Shown: piece by piece, positions 1-10,700 of the stretch | Numbering within the stretch: position 1 is the stretch's first letter | Layout of the letters: each line of letters starts with the position of its first letter | Origin: Cryphonectria parasitica EP155 | Lineage: Eukaryota > Ascomycota > Sordariomycetes > Diaporthales > Cryphonectriaceae | Reading direction: 5' to 3' | Assembly: GCF_011745365.1 (NCBI RefSeq) | Contig: NW_024468918.1 | Location: 772,488-836,487, forward strand | DNA: 64,000 nucleotides | Program-made: the position numbers and the translations under genes | Notes under the pieces: model-generated | Seen by the model: only the letters and a program-made list of their open reading frames with translations | Told to the model about the DNA's origin: nothing | Database searches by the model: none

Positions 1-393
1 ATCCAATTCCTTTATATAAATAATGCTATAATATAGAGCATATTTTATCTTCTTAAATTATATTTATTTCTATTAATGCAAATAAAAAAGCTTAGTTTCT
101 TTTCTTTCAATCTCGTTCTCTAATTTTTGATATTAAATAGCAATATTGCAAAGCTTCTCGGAAGAAGAACTTATAATATCGCATTTGAAGTAATCCAGAT
201 GAATATATTCAATGTAACAGAAAGAGTTTCCGAAAGATATCTTGCAGAATTCAAAACTATGCTTCTTACAATAGAAATAAACGAGTATCTTAACAAAATT
301 CTTCAGAAGGCAAGAAATCAGAAGATTTCGATCTTGGATACTTTTTGAAATAGAAGGAGGTTTACAAATACAAGATTTGTTAATTCTGTTCAA
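1..393 (-). pseudogene. accessory ORF remnant of P2
   Basis: On the minus strand from about 393 the reading begins MNRINKS after a degraded start (the original ATG is no longer present) and stays open to 133. Residues such as FCYIEYIHLDYFKCD line up with FSRCAEYVRLDCSWCD of the copy at 34,081, so this is the same opposite-strand accessory gene. It is interrupted by stops and runs towards the window edge. Function is unknown; see the B copy at 7,084 for the best-preserved version. Confidence 0.6.
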
Positions 394-489
394 TATAATG
401 AATTAGAAAAGTATAATCATATATAGAGATAGCTTGCTAGAATACTTATAGAAGATTGTTAAGAATAATAACTAATAGAAGGAAAATAA

Positions 490-931
490 TATTATAATCT
501 ATTCAATATATAGATTATGAAATAGATTTACTAAACAAGAAACTAGATATTACAATTCAATATCGAATAATTAATAATGATTATATAACTCAGGATTAGG
601 ATTACTAGCGCGACTATGCTAGCTATAAATATAATTAATATATTCAGGAAATAACTATAAGAAATCAGAATATAGTTAGAATAATTAGAACTAAAGAGCT
701 GAATATATAAGAATATATTCATTACTGTTAGATAGATTCAGTATATAGCTCTTCAGTTATCAATCTAAATATCAGATTACTCTTCTACTCTGATAGCTCT
801 AAAGGCAGTAAATACTTGCATAGTTATTTCAGTTATATTTCCGTATTTAAAGCTTGTACTTAGTATCGCTCTTATTAGCATAAACTCTTTGTATACTTTG
901 AAATCTTCGGATTACTGCAGTGCTTATTACA
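490..931 (-). repeat. LTR of P2 (reverse orientation)
   Basis: A 442-bp LTR in reverse complement relative to most LTRs in the window. It starts TATTATAATC (RIP-mutated TGTTATAACC) and ends GCAGTGCTTATTACA. It is the 3' LTR of the inverted element. Confidence 0.8.
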
Positions 932-2840
932 ATTATTTAGAATAGTTATTTAATAGCTTGATATATGCATTATTATGCTATTTATTAAGAACTTTCCTGA
1001 AACAAAGCTTCTTTATTTTAATAGCTTGAAGAATCTATTTTAGTTCTTTGATAGGGAATTATTTGTATTATATCTTCTCCGAAAAATGTATTTAGCAGCT
1101 ATAATAGGTACAGAAGATTTATGCTAGCTTGTAGTATTAGTTGTAAAGTAAGCTGATTCGAGAGTTTTTGTTCTGTTATACTTTGATATTTTGCAAGAGA
1201 ATGCAAGTAAAAAGTTTCTCTAATTCCATTCTATAAACAAGATATTCAATCTATATTATCTTTTTATTCTATTCAATGCTGAAGAGAAATCTTTCTTTTT
1301 AAGCTTCTATAGAGCTGTTAGATTCGCTATTTATGAAAGATTCTAATAGATTGCTAGATTATTTATTTTAGCTTAATTTCTTTGTTGCTTGAAAGATATT
1401 TTCAGCATTATTTAGATATTTATATTAATAGCTGAGAAGATATTATTCTTTGTTTATATTTCTAGCTATAATGCTTAATATAGATAATAAGAAGTAATAA
1501 AGAGTGCTATTGCTAAATTCTGTTTTTAATATCTGAATACTTTATTCAATAATATTAAAGCAATTTGAATTATTGCTGCTTATAATTATACTAAGCATAT
1601 ATTCTCGCTCTTCTATTGCTATCTATTTGCAGTACTTAGGTTTTTAAGAGAATTATTCTAAGCTTTTCTTACTTAAAAGATATATTAAGCAGTTATTATT
1701 ATAATAGAATATTTAGCTAAGATTTCTATAATTAATAGGATCTGATATTTGCTTTAAAGAAATATTTTTACTTAGTTAATTAGATTTCTGTTATTAAGCA
1801 ATATTTACTTAGTATTCTTTCTGAATAAATTGCTATTTGCTTTTTCTAGATTAATAGCAGTTATACAAGATATACTCCTATTTATTATAATTATAATAAA
1901 TAATACTATTCTTTTTGCTATACTGTTTATTAGCTATATTAAGCTTTATAGAACTAGCATGTATAGTACTGCTCTAAGCTATACTGCTATATTAATTGCT
2001 ATTTTTATATTAGAATTTCTTGCTTATATTAGCTAAAAATCTTTAAATCTAGCTTCCTTTCTTCTTAGATTTCTCTATTTATTATTCATATAAATAGTTA
2101 TTAATGCAAATTGCTTAGTTCAAGAATACTATAAAGTTTTCTAGCTAATTCTATTTAAAGATTTCATTCTTAATATTATTCTTAAATTTCTTATAATAAT
2201 ATTCTATAAGATTCTTATTTTTTTATAAGAATTATACTAAGAATTGCTTAAATTTAATTATATAAATAAAAACTAATTTGATTTGCTTAAGATTTATAAG
2301 CTATTAAGTTATAATATATTCTTTATTAGAATTATTAAAGATTTTCTTGAAAGCTTTTTTAAAATCTATAAAGAAATTGAATATATTCTTAATACTCTAG
2401 ATATATATATTAGAATTATTCTGATGCTTCAAATAGTTATATAGAAAAGATTTGTATTAGATAAGAGCATTCTTTTCGAAATAAGTTTCTGCAAGAATAA
2501 TCTTCTCAGATTTCTTAGTAAACTGAATTGTATAATGCAAGAAGTATGCTCTGCAGTAGATAAGAAATCTATGCAATATCTTCTGATTGCTATTATATAT
2601 AGCAAGCTTGTTTATCTTATATGCTTTTCCAGCATTATTAGTAATTATAGAGATAAGCTATACTTGCTAAGCTTATTAAGCTTGCTGTTTCAGCTAAGCT
2701 TGCTAGTTAGCAATAGTAGCACTCTAAGCCTGCTGCTGATTATACAGGTTCTGAATATGCTGAATAAGCTAGTATACTTAATTAACTAATTCTTTCTAAG
2801 TAGAAGCGTGCAAGAATGAAGAAGATTCTTAAGAAGCTAT
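932..2840 (-). pseudogene. E1 gag and start of pol, decayed
   Basis: Aligned by position with B and K, the gag start falls at 2840, where ATG has become ATA. On the plus strand this region shows a hydrophobic ORF (1830-2036). That ORF is the antisense of the gag zinc-knuckle region and recurs at 12,449, 39,386, 45,048 and 52,132. Gag would form the virus-like particle and bind element RNA. Many in-frame stops are present, so this copy is not functional. Bases 932-1800 correspond to the gag-pol junction. Confidence 0.6.
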
Positions 2841-2900
2841 TATATTCTGTATTACTTAAGAAGGTAATACTGAACTATTCTTGAATAAAAATCGTTAAAA

Positions 2901-3213
2901 TATAATAAGCATTGCAGTAATCCGAAGATTCCAAAGTATATAAAAAGTTTATACTAATAAGAGTAATATTAAGTATAAGCTTTGAATATAGAAATATAAC
3001 TGAGATAACTATGCAAGTATTTACTGCTTTTGGAGCTATTAGAATAAGAGAATAATCTGATACTTAGATTAATAATTAAAGAGTTATATTCTGATGATCT
3101 ATCTAATAGCAATGAATATATTCTTATATATTCAGCTTTTCAGTATAGCTTATCTTGAATTATTAGCAATTCAAGTAATTCAAGTAATTCAGGCTTATTA
3201 GATCATCTACTGA
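2901..3213 (-). repeat. E1 5' LTR, first part
   Basis: Begins TATAATAAGCATTGCAG (RIP form of TGTAATGAGCACTGCAG) and is cut at 3213 by element A. It continues at 18,016 after A and the duplicated ACTGA. Confidence 0.8.
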
Positions 3214-3685
3214 TGTAATGAATGCACTGCAATATCCGAAGATCTGAAGTATATAAAGAGTTTATACTAATAAGAGCAGTATCAAAGTAGAATTCACTGA
3301 ATACAGAATATAACTATAATCCATGCAAGTGCTAATCATTCGCCTTTAGAGTTATTCAAGTATATAACAAATAAATACTTAGATTAATAATTGAAAAGCT
3401 ATATTCTGATAATCTATTTAGTAATAATAAATATATTCTTATATATTCAGCTTTTCAGTATGAGTTAATAGAATTGATTATTGATTTCTTTAATTAATTA
3501 ATAGAGTTGATTATTAACTTTTTTAACTATATAATTATTATAATTCTAACTCTAGTTATATAATTCTAGCTTATATTGTTTCTATAAGCTAGTATTATAT
3601 CTCTAATGCTAAAGAGTCTATTCTGGATATTCTTAATACTATACTGCTTTTCTGTTATAATCTGTATATTGAATAAATTATAATA
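3214..3685 (-). repeat. A 3' LTR
   Basis: A 472-bp LTR starting TGTAATGAATGCACTGC and ending ATAATA (RIP form of ATAACA). The pyrimidine-rich stretch just inside it is the degraded polypurine tract of the minus-strand element. It matches 17544-18015. Confidence 0.85.
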
Positions 3686-3774
3686 TTATTTTTCTTCTAT
3701 TAATTATTATTTCTAATAATCTTTTATAAGTTTCTGCTATTTCTCTGCTTCATTATTATACTTTCCTAATTAGA

Positions 3775-4413
3775 ATATTAAATAGAGTTGAAAAACTGAA
3801 ATCTCTTAATTCTCGTTCTAACAGATTGAAATAGAAGAAATCTCTTTACTTTATTATTCTTTCTAAAGCTATTAATATGATTTCTTATTCTTCTTGCAAT
3901 ATATAAAATCTAAAGTTCTGCTAAATATCTTCCAAGAACTCTTCTTATTATATCGAATGCATGTATTATTAGCATTTCAAATATAATATTCTTGAATTAA
4001 CAAATTTTTCAAACCTTCTTTATATTTCTTCTTAGCATTAAAAGCTAGAGAATAAGATTAAAGATCTTGAGAAGAAGTGCTGGATTCTTGATATAAAGAT
4101 TAGCTATATACAAGCTTATAAGAGAATATAGAGAGAAAAGATAATATAAGCTATTTGTTATAGCTTAATGAATCTTCAAGATTTGAAATGCTTAAAAGCG
4201 AAAGAAGCTAAAGCTAAGCAGGCTTATACTGCTGCTAGAATGCAGTTTATAGTAGCTAAGAAATCTGCTATTGCTAATGTAAATTCTTTTCTTAAGAAAT
4301 TTAACTAAGATTCTGTAAATATAGAAAATAGTATAATGAATTAGTTTGATTTTCTAAAGAGCAAAGCTTCTAAGACTTCTGAATCTTAGTTCGGAGCAGA
4401 GCAATTATCTTAG
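3775..4413 (+). pseudogene. accessory ORF of A, decayed
   Basis: By alignment the start ATG is ATA at 3775-3777 and the stop is TAG at 4411-4413, a span of 639 bases (213 codons). The 3' half is still readable as a charged, probably coiled-coil stretch (for example KLENKIKDLEKK and KAKEAKAKQAYTAAR) ending GAEQLS. The 5' half, which carries the cysteines, is destroyed by RIP. The last two bases of the stop codon overlap the pol stop on the other strand, as in the other copies. Confidence 0.6.
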
Positions 4414-6550
4414 ATGCTAGTTTTCTTTTTCCAATACTCAGCTATCTTTTCTTAAGCATTTTCAATATTTTCCTATAATTCTTATAAATTCTTATTTGCT
4501 AAATAATTCTTTTATTTAATAAGATATTCTTATATACTATTTATACTTCTATGCTTAAAAATTCTTTCAATCTTATATTCTGATTTATTATTTTCTACTT
4601 CTGCTATATTATTTATAAATATTTCTTGTATTATTAATTCTAGCAATAAGATATAAAAAACTAAATATATTCTTATTTTATAAGATAGTATTAATTTGTA
4701 ATTAATTAGGAAAATCTGTTGCAAGATTTTGAATAATTCTAACTTTTTATAATCAAGTTTATTATTAAGCTTAATTATTTTAATATTTTTTCGAAATAAA
4801 TAAGCTTTATTTTTCTTTTATAGGATTAATTCTTAATTCTTTTAAAGTTTGTATATTATATTATTTATTTCTAAATGAATTATAATTCTAATTAAAGTTT
4901 CTTCTAAACTTTCTTAATTTTTTTAATTCTTTTATTTATAGCTTCTATATCTATTTCTAGCAATATCTTGTAATAAGCTATTAGATTATATTTATAGAAT
5001 ATAAAGAATAATAATTTCTTTATTATACTTATATCTATATTATTATAAGCAAATTATATAAGAAATAATAGATTAATCTAATTATTCTATTTCTAGTTAA
5101 TATAATATTAAAGATATTATTTAATAATCTGATTTATTCTTTTTATTTATTTATCTATTTATAGATAAAATATTATAAATATTCTATAATATATTCTAAG
5201 CTATTTTATAAGCAAAATTCAGAATTTTAAGTTAAACTTTCTATTTCTATTAGAAATTACTTCTTCTAGTATGCTATAATTAGCAATAATCATTCTAAGA
5301 AATATATATATAAATTCTTCTACTATACTACTTTTCTTATAAAGAAGAAAATAAGTATATTTGCTTAGTTTGCAAATTACTATTAGAATGCTATTATATT
5401 GCATTTTAATTAAAAATTCTTATAAGAAAAATAGCTTAATAATAAAATTTAAATTAATAAATTGCTAAATAATTATAAATATTAATAAGAAATATAATAA
5501 TTTATAAAGCTTATATCTTTCTGCTTTATTCTTCTTATACCTATTATATTATTATAAAATATTTTTAATTCTTTTTCTAAGATTTAGCAGATTCTAATAT
5601 CTTTTAATACATTTATAAATTATTCTAACTTCTTAATATCTATATACTAATATATTATATATATTTCTAATATAGCTATCTTATTTATTTAAAATTATTA
5701 ATTCTGAATTCTTTTCTAAAGATTCAATTCTGAAGATAGCATTCAGCTTTTTATATATATTAATAAGATTCTCTGATTTATTTTAAATAAAGATATTCTA
5801 TATATTTAAGAAATTTATATCTCAATAATCTGATTTTCTGCTAAAAATATCTGCTTATTCATTTTCTAAGCTTTTGCAGTATATAATTCTGAAATTAAAT
5901 TATAAAAGAAATTCTGCTTATCTAACTTATTACTTATTTAAAATCTTAATTATTATAAATATAATTAGATTCTTATAATTTAAATAAATTATAATTAAAT
6001 ATTATATATTAATAAAATAATATTGCTATTTCTTAAAAGCTTTTATTATTATTATAAATTTCTAATTTAGAATTCTATAATTAATTTCTAAGCTATTTAA
6101 CTTTCTTGAAAAATTGCTTATAATTCTTAGATATTCTTAGTTATTTTATTAATTAAGTTATTCTCTAAGTATATATTTTGATATATTAGTTTCAATTTTA
6201 AATAATTTATAAGAATTTGCTTTATATAGAATTAGCTTTAAAATAATATATTTAATAATCTTATTAAAAGCTTTCTATATCTTAGAGATTTATTTGAAAA
6301 ATTACTTCTTCTTAATAAGATTTGTAAGAAAGTATATAATTTAGCTATAATTCTTAATAAACTGCTTATAGAAGTTAATATATCTAAGGAAAAATCTAAT
6401 ATTTCTAATATTCTTAGGAATTAGCTAGTTTCTAATAGCTTTTATCTTATTTTTCTGTAGCTTAATATATTCTAGCTTAATTATAAATCTGAAATAATTA
6501 ACTTTCTATATATAAAAATAACTTTTTGCAGATTTTATAAAAAGCTTTGC

Positions 6551-6993
6551 TGTAATGAGCACTGCAGCAATCCGAAGATTCCTAAGTACACGAAGGGGTT
6601 TATGCTAACAAGAGCAGTATCAAAGTGTCAAGTCCTTGAATACGGAACCGTACAAGTCCTGATAAGCGATGCAAGTATTCACTGCCTTTGGGGCTACTCA
6701 GTGTATGAAACTGAATACTTAGATTGACAACTGAAGAACTGTCTGAAGGAAATCTATCTAACAGTAGGAAATATAAACCTTCATATACTTGGTTCTTCAG
6801 TCCGGATAGATAGGATCGATGTCAACTCCATCAATTCCCTCATCGACGGGATAGACGTCAACTGTATCTATCCGCTAATAACCCTAACCCTGAGTTATAT
6901 AATCAATGCTTTGTCAGAACGTTAAATCCTTAACACCTGGTCCCTGTTACTCGTGACCTGTTCTGTAACCTGCATGTTGGATGGGTCATAACA
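6551..6993 (-). repeat. B 3' LTR
   Basis: TGTAATGAGC...GGTCATAACA, 443 bp, with TG/CA ends. It carries a telomere-like TAACCCTAACCC at 6879-6890 and a copy-specific, inverted-repeat-rich block at 6801-6876. Confidence 0.92.
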
Positions 6994-7012
6994 TCATCTC
7001 CCCCCTATCAGT
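6994..7012 (-). other. polypurine tract of B
   Basis: Directly inside the 3' LTR the plus strand reads TCATCTCCCCCCTATCAG, so the element strand is a purine run ending at the LTR. This is the expected position of the plus-strand primer. It sets element orientation (minus) independently of the coding evidence. The same position is pyrimidine-rich in G, K and F. Confidence 0.75.
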
Positions 7013-7083
7013 CGTTATTCCCAACGATCTTTCGTAAGTACCCTAGCAAATCTTTCGTTCGTAATCTTGCCTTCCTAATCAAG

Positions 7084-7704
7084 ATGTCGAACAGAGTCAG
7101 TTCTCATCGTATTGCTAAGCCTTATTCTCGTTCTTCGCAGAAATCATCCCTTCTTTCTGCTGTGGCTACCTTCGGTTCTCTTTCGCCCATGCCTTGCTCA
7201 TACTGCAAAGATTACAATCTTTCAGCTAAGTGCAAGGTTGCCGAGTCCGAATCTTCCCGCTGTTAGACCTGCGTGCGTCTGAGTTTGTCGAATTGCAACG
7301 TGCGTAGCCTGACGCCTGCACAATTGAATCATATAACCGCTCAACACCATCGCCTAGAAGCGGAGGTGGAGGCGATCGAGGAGGAGGCTGCTGAGCTGAA
7401 TGCCAAACTCCTTAGGCTGCATAAGCAGAAAAGGATGTGGTATGAAAAGATGATGCGCGCTGTTCGTTGGGGAATTGACAATGTGGAGGAGTTGGAAAGG
7501 GTGGAGGCGGAGGAGCGAGCTCGCATCGCTGCTGGGGTTCGTTCTGTGGTTGCAGAGGAATCTGCTGTGGTTGCTGGAGATCCTTCTTTTGAGGGTTTTG
7601 ACTGGAATTCCGTGGACGTGGGGAATGCAGTGGTGGATTGGTCTGGGTTTTTGGATGAGACGGTGGGCTCTGGGCCCCTCTCCGGGCCGGAGCGGTCGTC
7701 TTAA
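7084..7704 (+). pseudogene. accessory ORF of B: Cys-rich, coiled-coil protein, one stop
   Basis: 207 codons on the strand opposite to pol, between the polypurine tract and the chromodomain. It has a single internal stop (TAG at 7264-7266) and is otherwise open. Cysteines at residues 38, 41, 50, 60, 63 and 71 give C-x2-C-x8-C-x9-C-x2-C-x7-C, which looks metal-binding (inference). Residues of about 80-150 are rich in E, A, L and R (for example EVEAIEEEAAELNAKLLRLHKQ) and probably form a coiled coil. The tail is acidic and aromatic (FEGFDWNSVD) and ends GPERSS. The stop overlaps the pol stop. Similar small Cys-rich, coiled-coil hypothetical proteins occur beside fungal gypsy elements, as far as I recall. 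I do not know the function. Confidence 0.7.
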
Positions 7705-10700
7705 ATGCTGGCCTTCCTTTTCCAATATTCAGCTACCTTTTCCTGAGCGTTTTCAACGTTCTCTTGTGATTCCCATGAATTTTCACTTGCTGAGTAATCT
7801 TTTCATTTGATGAGATATTCCCTTGTATTATCTGTATCTCTATACTTGAGAATCTTCTCTATCTCATACTCTGATTCATTGTTTTCCACTTCTACTGTAT
7901 TATCTATTAGTATTTTCTATACTGCTAGTTTCAGCAATAAGATATGAAAAACTGAATATATCCTTATCCTATGAGATAATGCTAATTCGTAATTAACTAG
8001 GAAGATCTGTTATAAGATTTTGAATAGTTCTAACTTCTTATAATCGAGTTTTTCGCTGAATCTGATTATTTTGATGTTTTTCCGAAGTAGATAGGCCTTA
8101 TCTCCCTCCTGTAGAATTAGTCCCTCAATCCTTTTGGAATTTGCATATTATACTATTCGTTCCTGGATGAATTGTAATTCTGATCGGAGTTCCTCCTAAA
8201 CTTTCTTAATCTTCTTAACCCTTTTATCCGCAGCTTCTGCATCTGCTTCTAGCAGTGCTTCATAGTAAGCTGTTGGATTGTATCCATAGAGTATAAAGAA
8301 TGATAATTTCTTCATTATGCTTATATCTGCGCTGTTATAAGCAAACTGTACGAGAAGCAATAAGTTAATCCAGTTGTTCTGTTCCTGATTAATATAGTAT
8401 CGAAGATACTGTTTAACAATTTGATTTATTCTTTCCATCTGTTTATCTATTTGTGAGTGAAATGCTGTAGATATTCTGTAGTATATTCCGAGTTGTTTTA
8501 TAAGCAAAGTTCAAAACTTCGAGTTAAACTTTCTATCTCTATCGGAGATCACTTCTTCTAGCATGCTATAGTTAGCAATAATCATTCTGAGGAATGCATA
8601 TGCAAGTTCCTCTGCTATACTGCTTTCCTTATAAGAGAGAAAATAAGCATACTTGCTCAGTCTGCAAACCACTACTAGAATGCTATTGTATTGCATCTTA
8701 GTTAAGAGTTTTCATAAGAAAGATAGCTTGATAATAAAGTTTAGACTAATGAATTGCTAAACAGTTGTAAGTACTAGTAAGAAATACAGTAGTCTGTAAG
8801 GCTTATATCTCTCTGCTTTATTTTTTTTGCAGCTATTGCATTGTTATAGAATACTCTCAATTCTTTTCCTAAGATCTAATGAATTCCAATATCTTTTAAT
8901 GCATTCGTAGATTGCTTTAACTCTCTGATGTTCATATGCTGGTGCACTGTATACATTCTTAATATAGTTATCTTATTCGTTCAGAATTATTGATTCTGAA
9001 TCCCTTTCTGAAGATCCAATTCTGAAAGCAGCATTCAGTTCTCTGTATGCATTAACGAGATTTCCTGACTTATTTTGAGTAAAGATGTTCTGTATATCTG
9101 AGAAATCTGTATCTTGATAGTCTGATCTTCTGCTGAGAGTATTTGCTTGTTCGTTTTCCGAGTTTTTGCAGTATATAATCTTGAAATCAAACTGTGAAAG
9201 GAATTCTGCTTATCTAACTTATTGCTTGTTCAAAATCTTAATTATTATGAATATAATCAGATTTTTATAATCCGAATAAACTATGATCGGGTATTGTATG
9301 CTAATGAGATAGTATTGCTATTCCTTGAAAGCTTTTATTATTGCTATGAATTCCTGATCAGGGATTCCGTAGTTGATTTCCGAGCTATTCAACTTCTTTA
9401 AGAAGTTGCTTATAATCCTTAAACATTCTTAATCATCTTGCTAACTAAGTTATTCTCCGAGCGCATATTCTAATGTATTAGTCTCAACTTCAAAGAATTT
9501 GTAGAGATCTGCTTTATACAGAACTAGCTCTGAGATAATATGCTTGATGATCTCATCGAAAGCTTCTTATGCTTTGAGAGTTCATTCGAAGAGCTGTTCC
9601 TTCTTGGTAAGATTTGTAAGAAAATATGCAATTCAGCTGTAGTTTCTAATAAACTGCTTGTAGAAGTTAATGTATTCAAGGAAAGATTTAATATTCCTGA
9701 TATTCCTGAGAACTGGCTAATTTCTGATAGCTTCTACCTTATCTTTCTATGGTTTGATGCATCCTAGTTCGATTGTGAATCCGAGATAGTTAACCTTTTG
9801 TATGTAAAAGTAGCTTTTTGCAGATTCTATAAGAAGCTTCGCATTCTAGAGCGTTTGCAATACTATTTCCACGTATTTCTTATATTCTTCCAATATTCGA
9901 GAGTAAATAAGGATATCATCAAGATAAGCAATAATAAACTAATTCAGATGTTTGCATAGAATATAATTAATCATTTTCTGGAACGAAGCTGGAGCATTTA
10001 TTAAACCAAAGAGCATAATCAAATATTTATAGTATTCGTAGCATATTCTAAAAGCAGTTTTCTATTCTTCTTCTTTCTTTACTCTAATCAGATTATAAGC
10101 TTCTTTCAGATTCAAAACTGTAAACCACTGTATTCCTTGCAATCTATCTTATAGTTTCTTGATAAGTAGCAATAGATATTAGTTCTTGATTGTAATATCA
10201 TTGAGTTGCTTATAGTTAATACATAGCCTAAGCTTGCTATTCTTTTTGAATACAAACAGAATAGGGTATTCTGCTAGTAATTGCAATAATTGTATATATC
10301 CTTTCTTAAGATTTTTATCAAGATATTCCCTAAGTACCTCTAGCTATATCTTGTCTAGTCTGTAAATAGGGAAGAATTTGAGCTGTTTCCCTTCTTATAG
10401 CAGAATCTTGTAATTATATAAGCTGTATTCTAGCAATCCTGTATCCAATTCTTCCTGAAACAGTTTCTTGAACTTATAATATTCTCATGATATATTTGCA
10501 AGTATTAGTTCTGGTTCTTGTGCTGTTTCTGCTACCTGGAGGAATAGTAGGTACTGCTGAGCATACTTCTGTTCATTCGTTGTTTTTGGTAATGTTTTTG
10601 AAAGCCTTAAGCATTCGCTCCGAGCTGAACTGAGCGCTCGAGAGCCTGGTTTCGAGGTTTTTCCTGTATAAGTTCACAATTCACATTCTGAAGCTTTTCC

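Larger units (their letters stand above)
1..931 (+). mobile_element. P2: 3' end of an inverted Ty3/gypsy chromovirus copy
   Basis: The end of a family member in the opposite orientation to most others here. Bases 1-489 are internal sequence, and 490-931 are the LTR in reverse complement, ending in the inverted LTR start (TTATTACA). Its pol would lie on the plus strand, off the left edge. The accessory ORF remnant is on the minus strand, as expected. From base 932 the sequence resumes as the internal part of E1, matching B at about 11,575, so P2 is inserted in E1. The other half of P2 is outside the window, so its TSD cannot be checked. Heavily RIP-mutated. Confidence 0.75.
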
